34,104 nt of DNA from Gammaproteobacteria bacterium (GTDB lineage: Bacteria; Pseudomonadota; Gammaproteobacteria; Steroidobacterales; Steroidobacteraceae): contig JASHVF010000394.1 in assembly GCA_030039615.1 (NCBI GenBank), positions 1-34,104 on the forward strand. Direction: 5' to 3'. Under the pieces are notes generated by a model. It worked only from the letters and a program-made list of their open reading frames with translations. It did not search any database and was not told where the DNA came from. The position numbers and the translations under genes are program-made. Shown here one piece after another: positions 1-13,148 of this stretch (its first letter is position 1; each line of letters begins with the position of its first letter).

Positions 1-117
1 GGCGGTCGCGAGTCGGGGTCGGACGCCTGGAAGGCGTACATGCGCCGCCAGACCAACACCGTCAACTGGAGCCGCGAGCTGCCGCTCGCGCAGGGGATCG
101 AGTTCAAGGTCGAGTAG
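1..117 (+). CDS. Aldehyde dehydrogenase, C-terminal fragment (ALDH7A1/AmaB-like, L-piperidine-6-carboxylate / aminoadipate semialdehyde dehydrogenase family)
   Basis: Frame 1 reads [38 protein letters not shown] and stops at 115-117; the [20 protein letters not shown]...LPLAQG tail is characteristic of ALDH7/AmaB enzymes. 5' end is outside the window. Confidence 0.85.
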   Translation, partial: GGRESGSDAWKAYMRRQTNTVNWSRELPLAQGIEFKVE

Positions 118-133
118 CAGGCGGCCCGGCCTT

Positions 134-1474
134 TCACCGGCCCGGCAGACGCAGCGTGAAGCGCGCGCCGCCGAGCGGCGAGGCGTCGACCTCGAGGCGC
201 CCGCCGTAGAGCTCCACCGTCGTGCGCACCATCGCAAGCCCGAGGCCGTGCCCGGGGACGTTCTCGTCGGCGCGCACGCCGCGCTCGAGCACGCGGGGCC
301 GGTCGTCCTCCGGGATCCCGGGGCCGTCGTCCTCGACCTCGATGACGAGGCGCACCCGCACGTGGGCGGTCTCGACGCTGCGGGCGGTGAGGCGTACGTG
401 GCCGCGGCACCACTTGCAGGCGTTGTCGAGCAGGTTGCCGAGCACCTCGGTGAGGTCGCCGCGGTCGCCGACGAAGAGGCTCCCCGGCGCCACGGCGACC
501 TCGAGCAGCAGGTCCTTGTGCGCGTACACCCGCAGCAGCGCGCCGCGCAGCTCCGCTGCCACCTGCGACAGATCGACCGGCGCCTGTCCGATCAGCGCTC
601 CGCCGGAAGCCGCGGCGCGCTTCATCTGGTGCTCGATGATGCCGCTCATGCGGTCGATCTCGGTGCTGATGGGCCCCGGGTGCGCCTCGGGCGGCAGCGT
701 GGCGCGCATCACCGCGAGCGGGGTCTTGAGGCTGTGCGCCAGGTTCCCGAGGGTGTCGCGGTAGCGCGCGACGCGCTTGCGCTCGCCGGAGAGCAAGGCG
801 TTGAGATTCGTCGCGACACCCGACAGCTCGCGCGGATAACCGCGGCCGATGGTCTCGCTGCGCCCTTCCTCCACCTCGTGGATCTCGCGCTCCATGCGCC
901 GTACCGGCGAGAGCACCCAGCGCAAGAGCGCCGCGAGTGCCGCCAGCAACAGCGCCATCAGCCCGCTGAACCAGCCGATGAGCTCCTGCCGAAAGCGGAA
1001 CAGCTCCGCCTCGTAGGGCGTGAGACTCAAGGCGACGCTGAGCGTCAGTGCCTGGGGCTCGCCGCCCTCGCCCTGGAACTCAATGGCGCGGCTCTCGATG
1101 GCGACGCGGTCATGACCGCCGAAGATCGCGTAACTGAAGCGCTGGCCGCTGTCGAGCAACGGGCCGAAATCGCTGCCGACACCGGCCGTGGACGGCGAGC
1201 GCCAGGTGTGATGCGGTGCGCGGATCGCGGCATAGAGCCCGGAACGCGGTGTCGCGAAGCGCGAATCGAGCACATGGGGCGCCGGGGCATAGCCGCCGTC
1301 CGGCTGCGGCTCGACGGAGGCGATGAGCGCCACCATCTGCCGGTCGAGAAGCTCCTTCAGCGAGTTCTCGGAAAGCCTCCGGAAGCCGGTGTCGAGCACC
1401 CAGATCATGACGCCCGAGAACAGCACCAGCGGCACCGCCACCGAAACGAGCAGGCGCCGGCTTAGGGAATGCAC
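134..1474 (-). CDS. Sensor histidine kinase (PhoQ-like)
   Basis: N-terminal TM, periplasmic region, second TM, HAMP-like region, H-box LGNLAHSLKTPLAVMRATL, N-box LGNLLDNACKWC, G-boxes DDGPGIPEDD and GHGLGLAMV. Follows a response regulator gene. GTG start. Confidence 0.93.
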   Translation of the reverse strand: MHSLSRRLLVSVAVPLVLFSGVMIWVLDTGFRRLSENSLKELLDRQMVALIASVEPQPDGGYAPAPHVLDSRFATPRSGLYAAIRAPHHTWRSPSTAGVGSDFGPLLDSGQRFSYAIFGGHDRVAIESRAIEFQGEGGEPQALTLSVALSLTPYEAELFRFRQELIGWFSGLMALLLAALAALLRWVLSPVRRMEREIHEVEEGRSETIGRGYPRELSGVATNLNALLSGERKRVARYRDTLGNLAHSLKTPLAVMRATLPPEAHPGPISTEIDRMSGIIEHQMKRAAASGGALIGQAPVDLSQVAAELRGALLRVYAHKDLLLEVAVAPGSLFVGDRGDLTEVLGNLLDNACKWCRGHVRLTARSVETAHVRVRLVIEVEDDGPGIPEDDRPRVLERGVRADENVPGHGLGLAMVRTTVELYGGRLEVDASPLGGARFTLRLPGR

Positions 1475-1492
1475 GCGCAGCGCTTTGCGGGG

Positions 1493-2179
1493 CTAGGAGG
1501 CCGGGTCGCGCGGCAGCGCAAAGCGATAGCCCCGCCCGCGCAGCGTCTCGATCGGGTGCAGCTGCTCCTGCGGGTCGAGCTTGCGCCGCAGCCGCCCCAC
1601 CAGCACCTCGATGACATTGCTGTCGCGTTCGAAGTCCTGGTCATAGAGCCGCTCGGTGAGCTCGGTCTTCGAGATGACATCGCCCGCGCGCAGCATGAGG
1701 TGCTCGAGTATGCGGTACTCGAAGGTGGTGAGCTCGACCGGGGCGCCGCCCACCGCGACCGTCTGTGCGCGGGTATCGAGCTCCACCTGACCGCAGCGCA
1801 GCAGCGGACTCGCCCAGCCGCCGGCCCGGCGCAGCAGCGCCTGCACGCGCGCCAGCACCTCCTCGAAGTGGAACGGCTTGGCGACGTAGTCGTCGGCACC
1901 CGCCTGCAGCCCCTCGACCTTGTCCTGCCAGTTATCGCGGGCGGTGAGGATCAGGACCGGGAAGGTCTTGCGTGCCGCGCGCAGCCGCCGGATCACCTCG
2001 AGACCGGTGAGCCCCGGGAGACCCAGGTCGACGATCGCGAGGTCGATCGGGTATTCGGTGCCAGCGTACAGGCCCTCGTTGCCGTCGGCGGCCTCGTCCA
2101 CCGTGAAGCCGGACGCGGCGAGCCGCGTCTTCAGTGTCTCGCGCAGCGCCGCCTCGTCCTCGACTACCAGCACACGCAT
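1493..2179 (-). CDS. Two-component response regulator, OmpR/PhoP family
   Basis: MRVLVVEDEAALRETL receiver with DLGLPG and K (DDYVAKPF); winged-helix C-terminus (SNVIEVLVGRLRRKLD...IETLRGRGYRF). Confidence 0.95.
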   Translation of the reverse strand: MRVLVVEDEAALRETLKTRLAASGFTVDEAADGNEGLYAGTEYPIDLAIVDLGLPGLTGLEVIRRLRAARKTFPVLILTARDNWQDKVEGLQAGADDYVAKPFHFEEVLARVQALLRRAGGWASPLLRCGQVELDTRAQTVAVGGAPVELTTFEYRILEHLMLRAGDVISKTELTERLYDQDFERDSNVIEVLVGRLRRKLDPQEQLHPIETLRGRGYRFALPRDPAS

Positions 2180-2202
2180 GCAGTCCCCCGCCCTAAGGTC
2201 TT

Positions 2203-2508
2203 TCAGAGCAGCTCGCCGTTCGCGGCGTCGACGCGCACGGTCCAGACACGGCCCGCGTCATTGAGCAGCCGCAGCACGTACACGGTGCGCCCGTTGGCGT
2301 GCTCGGTCTCGGCCTTCACCACGCGCGCGTGGAAGTGCTGCTCGGCCATTTTTACCGCCTGCTCCATGGACACCCCGGCCGCGGCCAGTACCACGGCCGC
2401 CGGCGCGGGCGGCGGCGATGGCGCAGAAGCCGGCTGCTCGCTGTAGGCGACCACGGCTCCCGGTCCCAACAGCAACGCCGCCAGCACGCTGAGTCGTTGC
2501 AAACTCAT
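2203..2508 (-). CDS. Small secreted PepSY-domain protein
   Basis: MSLQRLSVLAALLLGPGAVVAYSEQP signal peptide, then VSMEQAVKMAEQHFHARVVKAETE...YVLRLLNDAGRVWTVRVDAANGELL, a PepSY-like repeat; upstream of the two-component genes, as commonly seen. Start ATG at 2508 chosen within the longer ORF 2203..2562. Confidence 0.8.
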   Translation of the reverse strand: MSLQRLSVLAALLLGPGAVVAYSEQPASAPSPPPAPAAVVLAAAGVSMEQAVKMAEQHFHARVVKAETEHANGRTVYVLRLLNDAGRVWTVRVDAANGELL

Positions 2509-2571
2509 GGCAGCGCTGAAGCGTAACGCATCCGCTCGCCGCGCCGCACGCCGCGCGCGCATCTCACGGCT

Positions 2572-3387
2572 TCAGCCGGCGTTCAGCTTCGCCTCCTGCC
2601 AGAGCGCCTCCCATTCCTCGAGCGACAGCCGCTCGAGCGTGAGGCTGCGCTCGGCGGCGAGGCGCTCCATGCGGCGAAAGCGCCGCTCGAACTTGCCGCT
2701 GGCCGCGCGCAGCGCCGCTTCCGCGTCGATGCTGAGATGGCGGCTCAGGTTCACGATCGCAAACAACAGGTCGCCGAGCTCATCCGCCGCGTGGGCATCG
2801 GCCTTGCCGCCGTGGACGGCGAGCGCCGCATCCAGCTCGGCGAGCTCCTCGCTGACCTTGGCGCGCGAGCCCGCGGCATCGGGCCAGTCGAAGCCGACGC
2901 GCGCCGCGCGCCGTCCGAGCTTGGCCGCGCGCACGAGCGCCGGGAGCGCGAGCGGTATTCCGGCGAGCGTGCCGCGCTCTCCCTCGTCCGTCCCGGCCGC
3001 CGCCTGCTCACGCTCGCGTGCCTTGTGCGCCTCCCACTCGCGGCCGAGATGCTCTCTGTCGGTCGCGGCTCCCGCGAATACGTGGGGATGGCGGCGCACC
3101 AGCTTCTCGCGAATGGAGGCGGCGACCGCCGCGAAGTCGAACCAGCCGCGCTCCTCGGCCATGCGGGCATGGAACACCACCTGGAACAGGAGGTCGCCGA
3201 GCTCATCGCGCAGCTGCTCGCGGTCGCCGCGCTCGATCGCATCGGCCACCTCGTAGGCTTCCTCGATCGTATAGGGCGCGATGCTGGCGAAGGTCTGCTC
3301 GAGATCCCAGGGGCAACCCCGCTGCGGGTCGCGCAGGCGCGCCATGAGCGCGATCAGTGCATCGATCGCGTGCTGCGCCTCGCTCAT
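2572..3387 (-). CDS. mazG: Nucleoside triphosphate pyrophosphohydrolase MazG
   Basis: LMARLRDPQRGCPWDLEQTFASIAPYTIEEAYEVADAI...ELGDLLFQVVFHARMAEE is the MazG signature, with a second ADELGDLLFAIVNLSRHL domain. ATG at 3387 overlaps the stop of the upstream gene (ATGA). Confidence 0.95.
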   Translation of the reverse strand: MSEAQHAIDALIALMARLRDPQRGCPWDLEQTFASIAPYTIEEAYEVADAIERGDREQLRDELGDLLFQVVFHARMAEERGWFDFAAVAASIREKLVRRHPHVFAGAATDREHLGREWEAHKAREREQAAAGTDEGERGTLAGIPLALPALVRAAKLGRRAARVGFDWPDAAGSRAKVSEELAELDAALAVHGGKADAHAADELGDLLFAIVNLSRHLSIDAEAALRAASGKFERRFRRMERLAAERSLTLERLSLEEWEALWQEAKLNAG

Positions 3388-4058
3388 GTGGGTCGCTCGA
3401 AGGGCAGCGGCCCGACGCACAGACGATAAAGAGTCAGCAGGATCCCCGCGGTGGCTCCCCAGATGGTGCGGCCCTCGAACGGTATGTCCCAGAACTCGAC
3501 TTCCGCATCGCTCCTGATGAGACGGCGGCGCTGCAGGCGCACGTTGGCGGGATCGAAGATGTAGTCGAGCGGCACCTCGAAGGTGCCCTGCACTTCTTCG
3601 CGATCGAGCAGCAGGGCGAAGCCCTGGCGCACGAATCCCACGACCGGCGTGATGCGAAAGCCGGTGACGACGATGTGATCGGGCAGGAATCCTGCGATCG
3701 ATACCATCTCCGGGTCGAGACCGATCTCCTCATGCGCCTCGCGCAGTGCCGCCGCCGCCGGACCCGGGTCGCTCGCCTCGATGTGGCCGCCGGGGAAGCT
3801 CACCTGGCCCGCGTGCGTGCGCAGTCCCGCCGAGCGCTCGGTCAGGAGCACCGTGGTGCGCTCGTGCTCCACCAGGGGGATCAGCACCGCCGCCGGGATC
3901 GGGGCGGTGGGCAGCTCACGGCGGTAGATCTCGCTGTCCGCCGCCGACATGCCCGGCAGGATCCAGTCCGCCGGATCGTGGCGCGGTGCCGTGCCCGCGA
4001 GCTTCGTACGGATGAGCGCCGCCCAGTCGCGCGCGTTCGCGGGAGTCGCCTCAGCCAC
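3384..4058 (-). CDS. NUDIX hydrolase (CoA pyrophosphatase-like)
   Basis: GHIEASDPGPAAAALREAHEEIGLD NUDIX box; preceding LLTERSAGLRTHAGQVSFPGG is typical of the CoA diphosphatase subfamily. Confidence 0.92.
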   Translation of the reverse strand: MAEATPANARDWAALIRTKLAGTAPRHDPADWILPGMSAADSEIYRRELPTAPIPAAVLIPLVEHERTTVLLTERSAGLRTHAGQVSFPGGHIEASDPGPAAAALREAHEEIGLDPEMVSIAGFLPDHIVVTGFRITPVVGFVRQGFALLLDREEVQGTFEVPLDYIFDPANVRLQRRRLIRSDAEVEFWDIPFEGRTIWGATAGILLTLYRLCVGPLPFERPT

Positions 4059-5454
4059 CGCCGCTGGTACCGCCCTTGATGCCGCCGCGGGTGAGCTCGA
4101 GGGGATCGAGGAGCCTCGCGAGCTCGGCCTCCGGCAGCTGCGTCATCTCACGCGCCACCTCGCGGATCGGGCGGCCCTGAGCGTACGCCGCCTTGGCGAT
4201 CGCGGCGCCCTTCTCATAGCCGATCACGGGGTTGAGCGCGGTCACCAGGATCGGGTTGCGGTCGAGCGCCTCGGCGATGCGCGCGGCGTTCACCTTGAAG
4301 CCGGCGATGGCGCGATCGGCCAGCAGCCGCGTCGCGTTGGCGAGCAGCGCGATGCTGCTGAGAAGGTTGTGCGCGATGACGGGCAGCATGACGTTCAGCT
4401 GGAAGTTGCCCGACTGGCCGGCGACGGTGATGACCGTGTCGTTGCCGATCACCTGGGCGGCCACCATGGTCGCCGCCTCGGGGATCACCGGGTTCACCTT
4501 GCCGGGCATGATGCTGCTGCCCGCCTGCAGCGCCGGCAGCGCGATCTCGCCGAGCCCGGCGAGCGGTCCGCTGTTCATGAGGCGCAGGTCGTTGGCGATC
4601 TTCATGAGACTCACCGCGATCACCTTGAGCTGACCGGAGAGCTCCACCGCGGTGTCCTGGGCGGAGAGCGCCTCGAAGTAGTTGGCGGCCGGCACGAAGG
4701 GGACGCCGGTGATCGTGGCGAGCTCCTCGCAGAAGCGCCGGCCGAAGTCCGGGTGCGCGTTGATGCCGGTGCCGACCGCCGTGCCGCCCTGCGCCAGCGC
4801 CAGCAGCCGCGGCTCAACCGCGGCGAGGCGCGCCATGCCGTGCTCTATCTGCGTACGCCAGCCCGAGAGCTCCTGGGCGAGCGTCACCGGCATCGCGTCC
4901 ATGAGGTGGGTGCGGCCGGTGGTCACGGTTTCGGTGAGCTCCTGCTCGCGCGTCCTCAAGGTATCGCGCAGGTGGGCGAGCGACGGCAGCAGCGTCCGGC
5001 GCACCGCGAGCGTCGCGCTCACGTGGATCGCGGTCGGGATCGAGTCGTTGCTGCTCTGACTCATGTTGACCTGGTCGTTGGGGTGCACCGCGCTCTTGAG
5101 ACGCCGGCTCGCGAGCGTCGCGAGCACCTCGTTGGCGTTCATGTTGGTGCTGGTTCCCGAGCCGGTCTGGAACACGTCGATCGGAAAATGCGCGTCGTGC
5201 GTTCCGGCGATCACCTCGGTCGCCGCGGCCTCGATGGCCTCGGCGACCCTGGGATCGAGCAGTCCGAGGCGCCGGTTGGCGCGTGCCGCCGCCTGCTTGA
5301 CGAGCGCCAGAGCTGCGATGAAGCCGCGCGGCAGGGTGAGACCGCTCACCGGAAAGTTCTCGATAGCGCGCTGGGTGTGCGCACCCCAGAGCGCGTCCGC
5401 CGGCACCTTGAGCTCGCCCATGCTGTCGCGCTCGACCCGGAAGGAAGTCGTCAT
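4051..5454 (-). CDS. fumC: Fumarate hydratase class II
   Basis: RVERDSMGELKVPADALWGAHTQRAIENFPVSG start; GSGTSTNMNANEV; GSSIMPGKVNPVIPEA signature. Confidence 0.97.
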   Translation of the reverse strand: MTTSFRVERDSMGELKVPADALWGAHTQRAIENFPVSGLTLPRGFIAALALVKQAAARANRRLGLLDPRVAEAIEAAATEVIAGTHDAHFPIDVFQTGSGTSTNMNANEVLATLASRRLKSAVHPNDQVNMSQSSNDSIPTAIHVSATLAVRRTLLPSLAHLRDTLRTREQELTETVTTGRTHLMDAMPVTLAQELSGWRTQIEHGMARLAAVEPRLLALAQGGTAVGTGINAHPDFGRRFCEELATITGVPFVPAANYFEALSAQDTAVELSGQLKVIAVSLMKIANDLRLMNSGPLAGLGEIALPALQAGSSIMPGKVNPVIPEAATMVAAQVIGNDTVITVAGQSGNFQLNVMLPVIAHNLLSSIALLANATRLLADRAIAGFKVNAARIAEALDRNPILVTALNPVIGYEKGAAIAKAAYAQGRPIREVAREMTQLPEAELARLLDPLELTRGGIKGGTSGGG

Positions 5455-5470
5455 GAGTGCACTCCGCTCA

Positions 5471-5492
5471 ATGCGTTATCATCATAACGCAT
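5471..5492. promoter_or_regulatory. Perfect 9-bp inverted repeat (ATGCGTTAT-CATC-ATAACGCAT) in the fumC/purB divergent intergenic region; operator or bidirectional promoter candidate
   Basis: Arms 5471-5479 and 5484-5492 are exact reverse complements; TATCAT (+, 5477-5482) and TATGAT (-, 5486-5481) resemble -10 boxes on both strands. Confidence 0.55.
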
Positions 5493-6873
5493 GCCCGCAG
5501 GCCTCAGCGACGCTCCCGACGCCTTAAGCGCACTCTCGCCCGTCGACGGGCGCTACGCCGTCGCCACGGCGCCGCTGCGCACCTGGCTCAGCGAGGCGGC
5601 GCTCATCCGCGAGCGCGTGGCGATCGAGGCGCGCTGGCTCCTCAGGCTGGTGGCGGCCGCCCCGCAGCTGCCCGGCGCGCAGCTCTCCGCCGCGGTACGC
5701 GCGCGGGCCGAAGCGCTCGCCGCCGGCCCCGACGACGGCGCCGCGCCCGCCGTCAAGGCCATCGAGGCGCGCATCAATCACGACGTCAAGGCGGTCGAGT
5801 ACTACGTGCGCGAGCAGCTCGCCGCCGCCGGCGCGAGCCCCGCGACACTCGAGCTGGTGCACTTCGGCTGCACCTCCGAGGACATCAATAATCTCGCCTA
5901 CGCACGCCTCCTCAAGGGCGCGCGCCAGCTGCTGCTCGGCGTGCTCAAGGCGCGCACCGACGAGCTGGTCGAGCTCGCGCGCCGCTACGCGGACGCCCCC
6001 ATGCTGGCCCGCACCCACGGTCAGGCCGCGAGCCCCACGACGCTCGGCAAGGAGCTGGCCAACTTCGCCGCACGGCTCATGCGCGCCGACTACCGCTGGA
6101 CGCAGGTGCCAATCCTCGGCAAGTGGAACGGCGCCGTCGGCAACTTCAACGCCCATGCCGCGACGCTCCCGGGGGTGGACTGGCCCGCGGTGGCGCGCGG
6201 CTTCGTCGAGTCACTCGGGCTCGAGTACAACCCCTACACCACGCAGATCGAGCCGCACGACTGGATCGCCGAATACTGCGACGCCGTGGCAGGCGCGAAC
6301 GTCGTGCTCATCGACCTGTGCCGCGACATGTGGGGCTACATCTCGCTCGGCTACCTGCGCCAGCGCGCCGTGGCCGGCGAGATCGGCTCCTCCACCATGC
6401 CGCACAAGGTCAATCCGATCGACTTCGAGAATGCCGAGGGCAATCTCGGCGTCGCCAACGCGCTGCTGCGTCACTTCACCGAGAAGCTGCCGCTGTCGCG
6501 CTGGCAGCGCGACCTCACTGATTCCACCGTGCTGCGCAACTTGGGCGTGGCGCTCGGACACACGCTCATCGCCTGGAACTCCCTCGGGCGCGGCCTCGCG
6601 CGCGTCGAGGCGGACGCCGAGCACATGCGGCTCGACCTCGCCGATGCCTGGGAGGTGCTCGCCGAGGCGGTGCAGACGGCGCTGCGCGCCGCCGGCATAC
6701 CCGGCGGTTACGAGCGGCTCAAGGACCTCACGCGCGGCCGCGACATCGACGCCGCTGCGCTCGCGCAATTCATCGATGACCTGCCGCTGCCGGCTGAGGA
6801 CAAGGCGCGGCTGCGCGCGCTCAAGCCCGCCGATTACGTGGGTCTTGCCGCGACGCTCGCGCGCGGTGTCTGA
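5491..6873 (+). CDS. purB: Adenylosuccinate lyase
   Basis: ALSALSPVDGRYAVATAPLRTWLSEAALIRERV; HFGCTSEDINNLAYA; GSSTMPHKVNPIDFENAEGN signature. Confidence 0.97.
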   Translation: MPAGLSDAPDALSALSPVDGRYAVATAPLRTWLSEAALIRERVAIEARWLLRLVAAAPQLPGAQLSAAVRARAEALAAGPDDGAAPAVKAIEARINHDVKAVEYYVREQLAAAGASPATLELVHFGCTSEDINNLAYARLLKGARQLLLGVLKARTDELVELARRYADAPMLARTHGQAASPTTLGKELANFAARLMRADYRWTQVPILGKWNGAVGNFNAHAATLPGVDWPAVARGFVESLGLEYNPYTTQIEPHDWIAEYCDAVAGANVVLIDLCRDMWGYISLGYLRQRAVAGEIGSSTMPHKVNPIDFENAEGNLGVANALLRHFTEKLPLSRWQRDLTDSTVLRNLGVALGHTLIAWNSLGRGLARVEADAEHMRLDLADAWEVLAEAVQTALRAAGIPGGYERLKDLTRGRDIDAAALAQFIDDLPLPAEDKARLRALKPADYVGLAATLARGV

Positions 6874-7040
6874 GAGGTTGTCGCTCCGACACGACATAAG
6901 TCCGTTCCCGGAATGCGAACTGCGCCTCGCTTTTGACTCAATACGTCCGCGGCCCCCGGTCAAACCGTGACCGGTTCGACAATGGTAAGCCCGCCCGCTC
7001 ACTAAGATTCCGCAAAACCTGCACATCGTGCAGGCGGGGG

Positions 7041-7655
7041 GTGGTGCCGCTCGTGGCAATTTCCGGGGAGCTCGATCTGAAGAACGGCTGGGCACAGCTC
7101 GCCAACGCGCGCTATGCATCGGAATCCGTCAGCTCGGGGGAAGCGCATCAGCGCCGGCCGCGCGCCCGCGACGCCGAGACCCTCACCGTCCTCACCACAC
7201 TCAGTGAAGTGCGCGCCGCGGTCAACGAGATCGCCGCCGCCGCACAGCGACTCATCTCCATCTATACGCCCGACCTCGAGCCCGACCTCTACGATCAGAC
7301 TCCGTTCCTCGAGGTCGTCAAGCATTTCGTGCTGACGCGCAGCTTCTCCAAGGTGCGCGTGCTGCTCGCCGAGCCGACGCGCGTCATGCGCGACAGCAAC
7401 CGCTTCGTCGCCATGGGCCGCCGCCTCTCGAGCTGCATCGACATCCGCTACGTCACCGCGCAGTCCGCGCAGCGCGCCTCCGCCTACCTGATCGCCGACG
7501 ATCGCGCCATCGTCTACCGCCTGCGCGCCGACACCTGGGACGGGGTCGCCGACATCAACAACCCGCAGGCGGCGCGCGCCTACCTGCAGGAATTCGACCA
7601 GGTCTGGAACGCCAGCGCAGCCGAGCACGGGCTGCGCGCCTCCCGCCGCGGCTGA
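7041..7655 (+). CDS. DUF7931 / phospholipase-D-like domain protein of unknown function
   Basis: ORF 6933..7655; internal GTG starts (7041/7044) give VVPLVAISGELDLKNGW... C-terminal part (LISIYTPDLEPDLYDQTPFLEVVKHFVLTRSFSKVRVLLAE...GVADINNPQAARAYLQEFDQVWNAS) resembles the DUF7931 family often annotated as acyltransferase- or PLD-like. Start uncertain. Confidence 0.7.
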   Translation: MVPLVAISGELDLKNGWAQLANARYASESVSSGEAHQRRPRARDAETLTVLTTLSEVRAAVNEIAAAAQRLISIYTPDLEPDLYDQTPFLEVVKHFVLTRSFSKVRVLLAEPTRVMRDSNRFVAMGRRLSSCIDIRYVTAQSAQRASAYLIADDRAIVYRLRADTWDGVADINNPQAARAYLQEFDQVWNASAAEHGLRASRRG

Positions 7656-7710
7656 TCCCGGCGGCTGCCGCGCCGCCGCGCCCCGCGCCCCGCGCGGGTA
7701 GAATCCGCCG

Positions 7711-8841
7711 ATGGCCGCGACCGCTCCCCTGCCCGCCAACCCCCGCGTGATCGTCGCCCTCTCGGGCGGCGTCGACTCGGCCGTCGCGGCGCTCCTCCTC
7801 AAGGAGCAGGGGCTCGACGTGCAGGGGCTCTTCATGAGCAACTGGGAGGAGTCCGCGGACGACATCTGGTGCACCGCGGCGCAGGACTTTCAGGACGCGC
7901 GCGCGGTCGCCGCACGCCTCGGCATTCCTCTGCACCGCGTCAGCTTCGCCGCCGAGTACCGCGCACGCGTCTTCGAGCAGTTCCTGGCCGAGCACCGTGC
8001 CGGCCGCACCCCCAATCCCGACGTGCTGTGCAACCGCGAGATCAAGTTCGGCGCGGCGCTCGCCTACGCGCGGCGCCTCGGCGGCACGCGCCTCGCCACG
8101 GGTCACTATGCACGCCTCATCGAAGGCCCGGGCGGGGTCGAGCTGCACAAGGCGCAGGACGCCGGCAAGGACCAGAGCTACTTCCTGCACGCGGTCGCCG
8201 GCAGCGAGCTGGCCCAGGCGCTCATGCCGCTCGGCGGGCTGCAAAAGAGCGCGGTGCGCGAGCGCGCCCGGCGTGCCGGGTTGCCGGTGTTCGACAAGCC
8301 CGACAGCACCGGGATCTGCTTCATCGGCGAGCGCCCGTTCCGCGAGTTCCTCGAGCGTTACCTGCCGCGCGCTCCCGGCCCGGTCGAGTCGCCGGAGGGC
8401 GAGCGGCTCGGCACGCACCACGGGCTCGCCTTCTATACCCTCGGCCAGCGCGGCGGTCTCGGGCTCGGCGGACTGCACGGCCGGCCCGAGCAGCCCTGGT
8501 ACGTCGCGGCGAAGGACCCCGCGCGCAATGCACTCATCGTGGTGCAGGGGCACGACCATCCGCTCCTCGCGAGTACCGCCCTCACGACCGGCCCCTGGCA
8601 CTGGCTCGTGCCCCAGCCCGCGGCGGCGCTGCGCTGTACGGTCAAGGTGCGCTACCGCCAGGCGGACCAGCGCGCGCTGCTCACGCCGCGCGGTGACGGC
8701 AGCGTGCATCTCGGCTTCGCCGAGCCGCAGCGCGCCGTCACGCCGGGGCAGTACGCGGTCGCCTACGACGGCACGCTGTGCCTCGGAGGCGGGGTGATCG
8801 AGGCGGTGAGCCCGGCGCTGCCGCAGTCGGCCGCCGCCTGA
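7711..8841 (+). CDS. mnmA: tRNA-specific 2-thiouridylase MnmA
   Basis: RVIVALSGGVDSAVAALLLKEQGLDVQGLFMSNWEE; GRTPNPDVLCNREIKFG; ATGHYARL; DQSYFL; STGICFIGERPF. Confidence 0.97.
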   Translation: MAATAPLPANPRVIVALSGGVDSAVAALLLKEQGLDVQGLFMSNWEESADDIWCTAAQDFQDARAVAARLGIPLHRVSFAAEYRARVFEQFLAEHRAGRTPNPDVLCNREIKFGAALAYARRLGGTRLATGHYARLIEGPGGVELHKAQDAGKDQSYFLHAVAGSELAQALMPLGGLQKSAVRERARRAGLPVFDKPDSTGICFIGERPFREFLERYLPRAPGPVESPEGERLGTHHGLAFYTLGQRGGLGLGGLHGRPEQPWYVAAKDPARNALIVVQGHDHPLLASTALTTGPWHWLVPQPAAALRCTVKVRYRQADQRALLTPRGDGSVHLGFAEPQRAVTPGQYAVAYDGTLCLGGGVIEAVSPALPQSAAA

Positions 8842-8879
8842 TCCGGTGACGGCGGGCGGCACGCGCGCGCTGCGCCCGA

Positions 8880-8885
8880 TATAAT
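8880..8885 (+). promoter_or_regulatory. Candidate -10 box (TATAAT) upstream of acnA
   Basis: Exact TATAAT hexamer in an otherwise very GC-rich intergenic gap, 23 nt before the acnA ATG; no clear -35 seen. Confidence 0.45.
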
Positions 8886-8908
8886 TCCCGCACCCAGCGG
8901 AGACACTC

Positions 8909-13144
<4,236 letters not shown>

Positions 13145-13148
13145 CGGC

